Source: Cichorium intybus
Lineage: Eukaryota > Streptophyta > Magnoliopsida > Asterales > Asteraceae
DNA: 64,000 nt
NCBI GenBank assembly: GCA_023525715.1
Contig: CM042012.1
Coordinates: forward strand, 35,822,651 to 35,886,650
Direction: 5' to 3'
This document shows positions 43,190 to 53,290 of this stretch, piece by piece; the first letter of the stretch is position 1; every line of letters starts with the position of its first letter. Made by a program: the position numbers and the translations under genes. The notes under the pieces were generated by a model. That model did no database searches and was not told the DNA's origin. It saw nothing but the letters and a program-made list of their open reading frames with translations.

Positions 43190-44412
43190 CTCAGTTTACT
43201 CCATTTCCTTTACTGCCCACTCAGCCATCTCTAAGCCCCTTGTTTGGTCCTCCTGAATCTCCTCTGCGACGCCCTGCACCACTTCCCATACTTACACCAA
43301 ATCTTGAACTGCCTGCTTCATGTGTAACACCACCTTGACCTTTTCAAGATCTAGAATTGTGACCCGGATTGTGACACTTGCTACATGAGTACATGTAACA
43401 GTTATGTATTTTCGAGATAACTTTGTGAACATGTTTCTTGTTTGACTACTTTGGCTCACAACTTCATCCCCCCCTCTTCTTTTTTTAACCTTGGGTCTAC
43501 CAACCTTATATGGAATTCACATAACATTAGTAAGCAATAAAACTGTATTGTGTAAAATTATTAAAAAAATACACTAAATTACCTGCTTATGATGTTTTGG
43601 TGGAATTAATGTTGTAGGGCTTCTGAGGTTGGCCGCATTTCTGGGTCCATTGATTGGATCAATTGTACAATTATAAAATTTATTTCAAGTATCTAACCTA
43701 TAACAAGGATGCACTAATTCCTCGGGTCGCTCTACTTGCTCACCATGTTCTGCCTGGTCCCTCAAAGCTGCAACCACATGCTTGCATGTTATTCCTGTCA
43801 ATTATTATTTCCTACAACTACACTACTTGATTCCCATGTCCACAACAAATTGTCCAAAATAATCACCAGCCACTTGGTACTTTCCATTACCATTGTAAAT
43901 GCAACTACATTTTGATGCATCCTCCTTAATTTTATCCATTATAGTTTGTGCTGTTGGAGTTAACAGACCATCAATTTTTGCAATATTTCGTTGTCGGTTA
44001 CAATCTTCTTCATGATATACTCCTTTATGTACTCCAAGGAAGATATTAGCGGGCGGTCTCTACCATCCATAATCTTGGCATTGAAAACCTCACAAAGGTT
44101 ATTCAATAAAATAAACGTGTGTGCTCTCCCTACACCAAATTTCCATTACACTAATCACATATATATCTATAAAAGTGATGCAAAATAATAAGTGTAAATA
44201 ACTATACAAATGATACCTGGAAAATGACTTCTAGACCAGTGTTCAGCTGGGATGCTATTTAACCACTCATAAGTTTCCTTGTTTAAGTTCTTGAATTCTT
44301 CCATAGCTTTCTTGAAATGGGGTACAATTGTGGCTCTAGCACACTTCCATAGAAGTTCTTTCATCGATTTACCTTTCCAGTACAGTTTCATATTCTCATG
44401 AATGAGATTCAC
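43190..44412 (-). pseudogene. MuDR/MULE transposase, C-terminal remnant
   Basis: Read on the minus strand from 44412, the sequence encodes LIHENMKLYWKGKSMKELLW, then WLNSIPAEHWSRSHF. It continues after a gap (FNAKIMDGRDR..) into LTPTAQTIMDKIKEDASKC. Next come a CSCRK...GITCKHVVAALR SWIM-type zinc finger (about 43745-43825), a C-x2-C-x4-H knuckle (about 43365-43400) and a Gly/Arg-rich tail. This is the order at the C-terminal half of plant Mutator-like transposases. Several stops (for example before the CSCRK motif) show decay. The DDE catalytic part is absent: sequence switches abruptly to a Helitron gene at about 44412. Confidence 0.85.
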
Positions 44413-44499
44413 GAAGAAGTCAGTAAACTTAGTTATGTTGAATTCCCCACGCAGTTTGTGTGGAAAATTGGAAAGCGAAAATGGGAACTAAGAAAATTA
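44413..44499 (+). pseudogene. Helitron helicase, segment 1
   Basis: The plus frame encodes a LSYVEFPTQFVWKIGKRKW-type block, the conserved region just before the helicase core in plant Helitrons. It ends at the TTA target site of the MITE. The left limit is the junction with the MULE remnant. Confidence 0.8.
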
Positions 44500-45611
44500 G
44501 GGTGCGTTTAGTTATGGAAAACTATTTTCCGTTTTCCATTTTTCATTTTCAGAAAAACGAAATGAGTTTTCATTTTCAGTTTTCTATTGAAAATTTAAAA
44601 AACGCGTTTAGATAAAACCGATTCCGTTTTCATTTTCTATTTTAGAAAAACAGAAAACGTGTTTAGATATCTATTTTCTATCAATTTTCATTTTCCAATT
44701 TTTGATTTAGGGTGGGTGGGGTGGGTCGGGTAGATGGAGTGGGGGAAGGGATGGGGGGTAGGTGGGATGGGGTGTGGGTGGGTGGGGTGGAGTCGGGGTA
44801 GGGGTGGGTGGGTGGTGGGTAGGGTGGGATGGGGTGGGTGGAGGTGGGGGTGATGTGGGGTGGAATGGGGGTAGGGGTGGGTGGGTAGGTAGGATGGGGT
44901 GGGTGGAGGTAGGGGTGGTTGTAGGGTGGAGTGGGGGTAGGGGTAGGTGGGTGGATGGTAGGTAGGGTGGGTGGGGGTGGGTGTAATGGGGGTGGGGTAG
45001 GGGTAGGTGGAGGTGGATTGAGATGGGTGGGTGGTTGGGTGGGGTGGAGGTGGGTGGGGTGGGGGTAAGTGGAGGTGGAGGTGGAGTGAGGTGGGGGTGG
45101 TTGGGGGTGGGTGAGGTTGGGTTGGGTGGGGTAGGTGGGGGAGGGTGGGTGGTGGGTGGTGGGGTGGGGGTAGGGTGGGTGGGTGGTTGGTGGAATGGTG
45201 TTGGGTTGGGTTGGGTAGGGTGGGGGTGGGTGTTGTGGTAGTGGTAGGGGTGGGTGGGATGGGGTAGGTGGGGTGGAAGGGTTGGGGTTGGGTGGGGTTG
45301 GGTGGGTAGGGTGGGTGGGGTTAGGTGGGGGTAGGTAGGGGTGGGTGTAGATGTAATTTTGGGGATGTAGGTGAGAATGAGTGTGTGTGTGTGTTTTTTT
45401 GTATATTTTAGAAAAATTTTGGAAATAGAAAAATTTAGAAAACAATAATTTTGGGCTTTCCAAAATTTTCTAAATTCTTTTTAATTTTGGAAAAATGAAA
45501 ATTTTTCATTTTCTTGGAAAAATTGACGTACTAAACGCGTTTTCCAAATTCTCATTTTTTTTGAAAATGTTTTCCGGAAAACGGAGCAGTTTTCCACAAC
45601 TAAACACACCC
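44500..45611. mobile_element. Harbinger/Tourist-like MITE with internal GGGTGG minisatellite (1112 bp)
   Basis: The left end GGGTGCGTTTAGTTATGG and the right end read inward, GGGTGTGTTTAGTTGTGG, form a terminal inverted repeat. It continues into GAAAACT and CCGTTTTCC blocks. Both ends are flanked by TTA (44497-44499 and 45612-45614), the 3-bp duplication typical of PIF/Harbinger elements. The subterminal 200 bp on each side are rich in TTTTCATTTTC-like sequence in inverted orientation. The core is a 640-bp minisatellite. No transposase is present, so it depends on an autonomous partner. Confidence 0.85.
44709..45349 (+). repeat. GGGTGG minisatellite with extreme strand asymmetry
   Basis: About 640 bp of irregular GGGTGG, GGGGTAGG and GGTGGAG units. 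The plus strand has almost no C. Four-run G tracts are dense enough for G-quadruplex formation. The minus strand shows a 260-codon Pro/Thr/His-rich open frame that is a by-product of the repeat. Confidence 0.95.
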
Positions 45612-45708
45612 TTAGGATTTTCAATAGGCAGACTTCATTCTGTTTCTCCTAAACTTGGTGAAGCATATTTTCTAAAGATTCTTTTAAACAAGGTTAAAGG
45701 TCCAAAAT
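45612..45708 (+). pseudogene. Helitron helicase, segment 2
   Basis: The plus frame from the MITE right flank reads GFSIGRLHSVSPKLGEAYFL and ends LLNKVKGPK at the LTR element. This block directly precedes the helicase domain in plant Helitron proteins. The frame continues at 53296. Confidence 0.85.
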
Positions 45709-47482
45709 TGTAAGACCCGTATCCTGATTATAACATATACTTAAAATAAGAGTGTTAAAAATTATATGGTCATTGGTAATTATAAAGCTAAGAAAATCTT
45801 TAGTTAAAATTTCATATGAAAATCAGCATTTTGTGTCGTTTTTCGAAAAATCATAATTAATTCTAGAAAAATCGTTTGGACCTCAAACCAGTGCACAAAG
45901 TTTACAAATTGAGTCTAGTACAATTACCAAAAATAATAGTAAGCTTGAAAATGACATTATCGATGGTAAAAAATGCAATCTTTACTGATTAGTTCGGAAT
46001 TGACAGATTAGATAGTCTGTTTTCAAAAATTCATAATAAATCATAGAAAAATCGTATAAATACGTAAAATACATCCCTGGAAAGGTATTGAGATAAATTT
46101 CTGGAATATCAAATAAAAACGTGAATTTCATGGGTTTAAAGTCGGCTAAACCAGTCTTGAACAGACTGATTCTAGAAGGTATTAATTTCAACAAAGTTAT
46201 ATTATTAAAATCATTTGTCAAAAGTGTCATGCCATTTTTTATTCAAGAATTCAAGTATAAATACCCCTCAAAACATCTCATAAACCACACAACTAAATCT
46301 CAATCCAATATATAGAGGTTTCTAAGCACTAGAGTGTAAGCAAGTGAGCGGAAGAAGCTCGAAAGCCTAACGAAGGAGTTATAGATTCCGACGAATGGTC
46401 ATAAGGTAACTACAAACCTTTCTATAGCTTAATTAGGTATTGTAAAATAATTTTTGTATTAAGAAGTAGAATATGTAATAAGTATAACATATTCATTTCC
46501 AACAATAGTAAATAAAAACCTTAAAAACGTCGTTATAACAATTCGTAATTCTGAAAATAATACCGATTGATTTACTTACGAGGACGGTGCCTAGGCCGAT
46601 TACTTGGGATCTGGTTGTTGGATTTTCCGAAAGGCTAAAATGCTGAAAGGATCCTGCCACCCCATCTAATCTTCTACCTGGCCGTTCTTTACTTGATAAA
46701 TCATGGAGTATCATATTGGAATTATTGAAGGGTTTAATGATGCGACTATAATATAGTTAAGGATTAAGAAATGATAGATTTATTATTATGTTAACAGTTA
46801 AAGTTGAAAGGAAATACAAAGGCGAGAAAGATAAACGATATAGTCAACTACATTCAGGTGAGTCTTCTCACTATACTATAGGTGATATTGCATGCGTAGG
46901 AAGGAAGATATGTTAGACTAAGGTGATCTTACCTGTTATGATAATTGTATGCATTATTGCTATGATAATGATTGTTTGTGGACGGAACGGGATAGCCCGC
47001 GAGCCAATAGGCGGAACGGGAATAGCCTGCGAGTCATTAGACGGAACGGGAAAAGCCTGCGAGCGATAAGACAGAACGGGAACTGCCCGTGAGTCTTCAG
47101 GCGGAACAGGGATAGCCCGTGAGTCTCACAGACATATGAATGGTTATTGTGTGTTGTATGTTATGTGATGGATCGTATGGTATTTTGAGGAACTCACTAA
47201 GCTCCGTGCTTACCCTTTCCCTATATAAACTACTGTTTCAGGTACATCAGGTACAATGGATGGCAAGGCGTGACGTGTATACACTGTGCTGCTTCATTGG
47301 AGGACTGTTTTTGAATTAATATTCCGCTATATTGTGATTTCGTTAACTTCTGTTAATCCTGGGGTGTTTTCATTAAACTTATAAGTTATGGAATTTTATG
47401 AAAATTAATTAAGTGGCTTTTCTTATATTGAAGTTCTCGTTTAAATTTTTTTAAATTTACTCAAAAATTTTGGGATGTTACA
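45709..47482 (+). repeat. 5' LTR of the RWP-RK-carrying element
   Basis: 1774 bp, aligned without net length change to 51517-53290. It contains a five-unit 30-bp tandem array (46981-47130). Confidence 0.95.
46981..47130 (+). repeat. Five 30-bp tandem units with CGGG...CCCG palindromes in LTR
   Basis: Units begin at 46981, 47011, 47041, 47071 and 47101. Each has the form GGAACGGGATAGCCCGCGAG with variants, so each unit can fold as a CGGG/CCCG hairpin. The same array occurs at 52789-52938 in the 3' LTR. Confidence 0.92.
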
Positions 47483-47485
47483 AGT

Positions 47486-47497
47486 TGGTATCAGAGC
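47486..47497 (+). other. Primer-binding site of the RWP-RK-carrying element
   Basis: TGGTATCAGAGC begins three bases after the 5' LTR, the same initiator tRNA-Met site as in the gypsy element at position 410. Confidence 0.9.
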
Positions 47498-49028
47498 ACA
47501 GCTTGAGAGAATCAGGCTCACTTAGTGAGTTCTGGACTCAAGTTGAGGCTTAAGAGTTTTCTTAGAACATTTTTACGAAAGAAATATGTTTTATGAAAGG
47601 TGAACTAAAGACACAGTGTGTACCGCCAGCCGAAGCCAGCATGGGAAAAGGGTTAAGTATTTAATATTGTCGATGTAAAAAAAACATATAGTATATGTTT
47701 GCTGAAATGTCTGGTAGAGATCACACATTGTTGTATTTTTATCTGCTATTTGCTAATCGAACTGTATGCTAGTGCCGATAGGTTGCTTAGAGATTTCCAC
47801 TAACTTGTATACAATAGGGACTTAATAGTCATAGAATGTGTGAGTTGACCTTATTGCATGTTCCTTGTTTGGTTGTTGCTTTAGGGAAGATTCTCTTATT
47901 TGAAAGACTGTTTAGTTCGATATTGTATACAACTAAGTTCGCGAAACAACTTGTCATCACTGGAAGAAGTTCCGTCTTAGTTAGAATAGCAGGGTGGGGG
48001 TGGGATTCCAAGTATTCCTAGAAGGGTTGACATATGCCTTGTAAGGGCATATGTGTTAAAATTATCGGTGAGAAGCGAATTGGATATTTCGAGACGGGTC
48101 TTGGAACGAACATGGATAGGTGTGGAAGGTAGTAGTAGAGCTCCTACTATCGAAAGCACAGGATCTGCGTTTGAGTCGGGAGTTCGTCACGAAGGATCCA
48201 AGGAGCTGAGTATGTGAGTGTCTAGCATAGTTGACTTAAATGCTAGTGTAATGTGGTAAACCTTTATCCATTCGATTGTTGAATGTTGATTGTGAGGTTC
48301 AGTAGGAACAATTAAGATGTGATCATACCAGTTTGGTTGGACCGATCATGCTTAAGTTGATTACTGAGCTTAAAGACTGTTGAAAGGGAGAATGTCAAAA
48401 TGCTATTGTGCTAGCTATTTTTCATGCAACTAATGGGCGCACAAGTCAGACAGGGACTAAAGGATGCAAGGGTGAGTTTTCCAACTCACGGTCAAAGAGG
48501 TGCAAGCAGCGCCTGAGATGATAGCGAGTATTTTTGAGTCGACTCTGTACATGCCTAGTGTTGTGTAATAGTGGGGCTACCTACCCTTGTATTGATCTTG
48601 CTTGAGTGATTGATCAAGTCGTGTGGGTTGAGAGTTTGGATCACTCGCTCGTGATTGAGGTAACTGACGATAGAGGTGTTGACTAGGGTCGCAAGCGGAT
48701 GAGTAACATATGGTGGTTGATGTAAACGTCTCTACATTATCGAAACATGTTTATTGAGATGGTGTTTGCCCCTGATGCAAGTTGTTGGCTGAGCAGAATG
48801 GGCTTGGTTTTCGTTTGAGAGTAAGGGCTCGTAAAAAAAATAAGTATAAATCGAAGAAACAGACTTGGACTTTAGTCCAAGTGGGGAAGGAATACAAAAT
48901 TAAGGGAACAACATGAAGATTGTATAGAATCGATGAAATCATTAAAATTATAGTAACACATTGATATATTTAATTCATTACTATAACTTTATATTAATAC
49001 ATTAAGAAAAGTTTACAGAACTACTAAC
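47498..49028 (+). other. Non-coding leader region of the RWP-RK-carrying element
   Basis: About 1.5 kb without a recognisable gag or pol frame; open frames are short and random. Near 48881 a PPT-like AAGTGGGGAAGG occurs, resembling the true polypurine tract at 51503. It may mark an old junction where element sequence was replaced by the captured gene. Confidence 0.6.
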
Positions 49029-50651
49029 CTAAACTGGAGAATCAGAAAGATGTGAGAAAAGATCTTCTACACTCCACTCTTTGTCATCATTACGTTGACT
49101 TGTACCTTCTTGAGGATTTGGAAGGGGTATGCTTCCGGTTATTGGAGGAGGAGCTCCAAGGTATGGGGTCTCAATAGGGTTGGAACCCGTAATCCCATGA
49201 TTATGGGCTAAAAATCGACTCGTTTGGGGAGTGTGTAAGTAGGGAAGTGATGAGGAAGGGTTCCAATTCGGAACCAGTTGGGGATAGCTATAAGAAGGAG
49301 GAAACCAGGCTAGGTCACCTACAAAGCCTCAAAAATTCTCCTCACTCGAAGACTCGAGTAAACCGGGGTTAATACTACTCATACCAGAATTAGATGGCGG
49401 AGATTGCTGCTGTGTATGAGTTCTTGATGAAGTTTCCCCCTTTTCCTGAAATTTTCTTTTCCTAAATACAAACTTATGAGCAGCTTGTATTAGCTTCTTT
49501 GTGCCGTCTGTTAGACCCGATTGTGACCCTTCAATTATCGCTTCTTTTTCTTTTTTTAGGTTAGGTATTAAATCTCCCGATAATTCTGTTGCCTCAATAA
49601 ATTCATTACCAAATTCCTGTGGCACAAATAACTTTAGTAATTTCAACCTTATGATATAAAGGAATTAAAAAAAATGTAGTTCTTTACCTCAACACGATCA
49701 ATATGGGTTTGCAAACTCGTAAGTTGTCGTTGGGGCCAATGATTGATACCTAATTCTCTACAGCGTTTTTTTAATTGTGTCGTTCCAATGTTGAGTTCCT
49801 TCGCAGCTTTCTCAATTGGTTCGTTAAAGTGTTCAGCTATTATTTCCCTACTTAATAAATGTCTGAAACCTCTTCCACTGCCACCTGCTATGTTTTCTGA
49901 ACTAGAAGGTTCGAATCCAATTGTATTGTTATCATTCTGGATCATTTGAACATGATCCTGATTTTCTGACCCAAAGATGAACATTGATTCATCAAAAGTA
50001 GTGGCTTCTATCGGTAGTAATTGTTGGTTTTCAACTAAAAACCCAGGATTCTGAAATCCTTCTAGATTCCTTTGAATCAACCGAAGATGATCTTGATATT
50101 GAAAACCAACCCCAAACTCGGGATTCAATTCAATATTTATGAGTCCTCTGTAATTGATTCTCATCCTGAATACCAGCCATGAATTCTTGATTCATGGGGA
50201 CAAACTCACTGCTTGTTGGGTGCACGTCCATGAATGGATTGTACTCAGTTAGACCATCCACAAATGGGTCTACAAATAACACATGTCAAATGATAAAACA
50301 AAATAGAATACTTATAAATGGATCATTCAAAAGAATTTAACCTGGTAGAAGGCATGGAGTCTGATCAAGTGCAAAGTCAGATGCATGCACCGGATCATCT
50401 GAGTTAATGTTCAACTCGGGAAAAATTTCCGGCTCATCGTGGAGAGGCTCTATTGGTAGTATATCTGGAAGACTGTACCATAATTCAAAATCAAACGAAA
50501 CATTAGAAAGGTAATCGAAGTATAGATGATAGATGTCTAGAATGTTAGAGTCACTGAACTCTATTAAGAATTCTTGGTTTGAAGTACCCTCTCCTTGCGG
50601 AAAACCAGGTCCAGGGTTCGACAAATCGCCCATTGAAGATCTGTTTTCCAT
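49029..50651 (-). pseudogene. RWP-RK domain transcription factor gene captured inside the LTR element
   Basis: Minus-strand exons are 50651-50342, 50269-49688 and 49617-49029, with short GT-AG introns of 72 and 70 bp. The first two-thirds are acidic and Asn/Glu/Pro-rich. The RWP-RK domain (about 49700-49870) contains HFNEPIEKAAKELNIGTTQL, KKRCRELGI and HWPQRQ. The usual RWPxRK core is changed to HWPxRQ, so DNA binding may be altered. A predicted helical region follows (EFIEATELSGDLIPNLKKEK), as in plant RKD proteins. Exon 2 needs a +1 shift near 50160-50200 to join its two halves. An in-frame TGA at 49329-49331 precedes about 100 further in-frame codons. Either these are inactivating or an intron was missed. 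RKD proteins regulate egg-cell identity; a role here is unknown. Confidence 0.8.
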
Positions 50652-50735
50652 GACTCGACTTTAAATATGAGTTCGTTTACGAACAAACTAGTGATAAGAG
50701 AGGATGAGACTGAAAATGAATGATACTACATACTT

Positions 50736-50745
50736 GTATATATAG
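50736..50745 (-). promoter_or_regulatory. TATA box of the captured RWP-RK gene
   Basis: On the minus strand CTATATATAC lies about 85-95 bp before the start codon. It is followed by a CT-rich stretch suited to a transcription start. The capture therefore seems to include the promoter of the gene. Confidence 0.55.
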
Positions 50746-51502
50746 TATCTTGCAGCTGGAACCGAAAGGACACACGGAACTGAAAGGACACCTCACATTT
50801 TAATTACCGAAATTCAAACTAACTACAGTAGATGCGACTTTTCACTACCCCAAGTGACATTTTTTCAAAATTCCCTGCTTGACTCTGGTGAGAACGAGAT
50901 AATAAAGAGACTTTTGAAATAAAACAAAATTTTATGTCTCCATATAATGGAAATAGTTTAAAGAGTGTTCAGTACTCCAAAAAAAAAAAAAAACTTATAA
51001 AAGATTATGTAAATTTTATATTTCGGTGAAACACAAAAATTTGGAGATTCTACAAAAATAGACTTATTTAGCCAAAAAGTATTTAAAAGAAATGTTGAAT
51101 TAAGGCAAATGTGTGTTGAAATATGACGAATTCATATAAATACGAAATAGTGTTAAAATTAGGTGTTGCAAGTTAACTAGGTTAACTATGTATATAGGTA
51201 GATTAGAAAGTACTAAATATGTACTATAAATAGTAGCCGGTCAAGTCGATGTGTGGGACTGTGAGAAACAGTTAGAGTTTTTTTGTACATCTAGAGTAAT
51301 TAGAAAAAAAGAAGTATGGAATGAATGAGAATAATAGGACCTTAAGCATTATTACAGAGGTATGTGAATGTTGAAAGGGAAAGATAATTAAATCTTGTAA
51401 AATTTCGGCAATAAGACGAGGAGGATTTTTGAAGGACACAAGGACTTGATGGGAAATACATAGAGGCGTACGAGAATGCGGATTTCGGGACGAAATCCAA
51501 AT
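50746..51502. other. 3' internal region of the RWP-RK-carrying element
   Basis: No coding region was recognised. It includes a short direct repeat (GGAAC-GAAAGGACAC twice near 50759-50790) and, on the plus strand, a TATA-like CTATAAATAG at about 51227. It runs into the polypurine tract. Confidence 0.5.
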
Positions 51503-51512
51503 AAGTGGGGAA
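51503..51512 (+). other. Polypurine tract of the RWP-RK-carrying element
   Basis: AAGTGGGGAA lies 4 bp before the 3' LTR start at 51517. Confidence 0.85.
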
Positions 51513-51516
51513 GACT

Positions 51517-53290
51517 TGTAAGACCCGTATCCTGATTATAACATATACTTAAAATAAGAGTGTTAAGAATTATATGGTCATTGGTAATTATAAAGCTAAG
51601 AAAATCTTTAGTTAAAATTTCATATGAAAATCAGCATTTTGTGTCGTTTTTAGAAAAATCATAATTAATTCTAGAAAAATCGTTTGGACCTCAAACCAGT
51701 GCACAAAGTTTACAAATTGAGTCTAGTACAATTACCAAAGATAATAGTAAGCTTTAAAATGACATTATCGATGGTAAAAAATGCGATCTTTACTGATTAG
51801 TTCAGAATTGACAGATTAGATAGTCTGTTTTCAAAAATTCATAATAAATCATAGAAAAATCGTATAAATACGTAAAATACATCCCTGGAAAGGTATTGAG
51901 ATAAATTTCTGGAATATCAAATAAAAACGTGAATTTCATGGGTTTAAAGTCGGCTAAACCAGTCTTGAACAGACTGATTCTAGAAGGTATTAATTTCAAC
52001 AAAGTTATATTATTAAAATCATTTGTCAAAAGTGTCATGCCATTTTTTATTCAAGAATTCAAGTATAAATACCCCTCAAAACATCTCATAAACCACACAA
52101 CTAAATCTCAATCCAATATATAGAGGTTTTTAAGCACTAGAGTGTAAGCAAGTGAGCGGAAGAAGCTCGAAAGCCTAACGAAGGAGTTATAGATTCCGAC
52201 GAATGGTCATAAGGTAACTACAAACCTTTCTATAGCTTAATTAGGTATTGTAAAATAATTTTTGTATTAAGAAGTAGAATATGTAATAAGTATAACATAT
52301 TCATTTCCAACAATAGTAAATAAAAACCTTAAAAACGTCGTTATAACAATTCGTAATTCTGAAAATAATACCGATTGATTTACTTACGAGGACGGTGCCT
52401 AGGCCGATTACTTGGGATCTGGTTGTTGGATTTTCCGAAAGGCTAAAATGCTGAAAGGATCCTGCCACCCCATCTAATCTTCTACCTGGCCGTTCTTTAC
52501 TTGATAAATCATGGAGTATCATATTGGAATTATTGAAGGGTTTAATGATGCGACTATAATATAGTTAAGGATTAAGAAATGATAGATTTATTATTATGTT
52601 AACAGTTAAAGTTGAAAGGAAATACAAAGGCGAGAAAGATAAACGATATAGTCAACTACAATCAGGTGAGTCTTCTCACTATACTATAGGTGATATTGCA
52701 TGCGTAGGAAGGAAGATATGTTAGACTAAGGTGATCTTACCTGTTATGATAATTGTATGCATTATTGCTATGATAATGATTGTTTGTGGATGGAACGGGA
52801 TAGCCCGCGAGCCAATAGGCGGAACGGGAATAGCCTGCGAGTCATTAGACGGAACGGGAAAAGCCTGCGAGCGATAAGACAGAACGGGAACTGCCCGTGA
52901 GTCTTCAGGCGGAACAGGGATAGCCCGTGAGTCTCACAGACATATGAATGGTTATTGTGTGTTGTATGTTATGTGATGGATCGTATGGTATTTTGAGGAA
53001 CTCACTAAGCTCCGTGCTTACCCTTTCCCTATATAAACTACTGTTTCAGGTACATCAGGTACAATGGATGGCAAGGCGTGACGTGTATACACTGTGCTGC
53101 TTCATTGGAGGACTGTTTTTGAATTAATATTCCGCTATATTGTGATTTCGTTAACTTCTGTTAATCCTGGGGTGTTTTCATTAAACTTATAAGTTATGGA
53201 ATTTTATGAAAATTAATTAAGTGGCTTTTCTTATATTGAAGTTTTCGTTTAAAAATTTTTAAATTTACTCAAAAATTTTGGGATGTTACA
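51517..53290 (+). repeat. 3' LTR of the RWP-RK-carrying element
   Basis: Matches 45709-47482 at a constant offset of 5808 bp throughout. About twelve substitutions and no indels were seen by eye. Confidence 0.95.

Larger units (their letters stand above)
45709..53290 (+). mobile_element. Non-autonomous LTR retrotransposon carrying an RWP-RK gene (7582 bp)
   Basis: Two 1774-bp LTRs (45709-47482 and 51517-53290) start TGTAAGACCCG and end GGGATGTTACA. They differ at about a dozen positions (roughly 0.7%). A tRNA-Met primer site follows the first LTR and a polypurine tract precedes the second. AAAAT occurs on both outer sides (45704-45708 and 53291-53295), an exact 5-bp target duplication. The 4.0-kb interior shows no gag, protease, RT, RNase H or integrase that I can recognise. 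Instead 49029-50651 on the opposite strand encodes an RWP-RK-type transcription factor. LTR resemblance to the gypsy-type solo LTR at 9182 suggests that gypsy enzymes mobilise it. Confidence 0.93.

Noticed and set aside
44681..45463. 260-codon Pro/Thr/His-rich open frame on the minus strand
   Set aside because: It is the complement of the GGGTGG minisatellite. No stop arises because the repeat lacks T-rich codons on that strand; there is no sign of a gene.
46981..47130. Regular 30-bp repeats, CRISPR-like at first sight
   Set aside because: The units are contiguous without variable spacers, lie inside an LTR and recur in the partner LTR. This is a plant tandem repeat.
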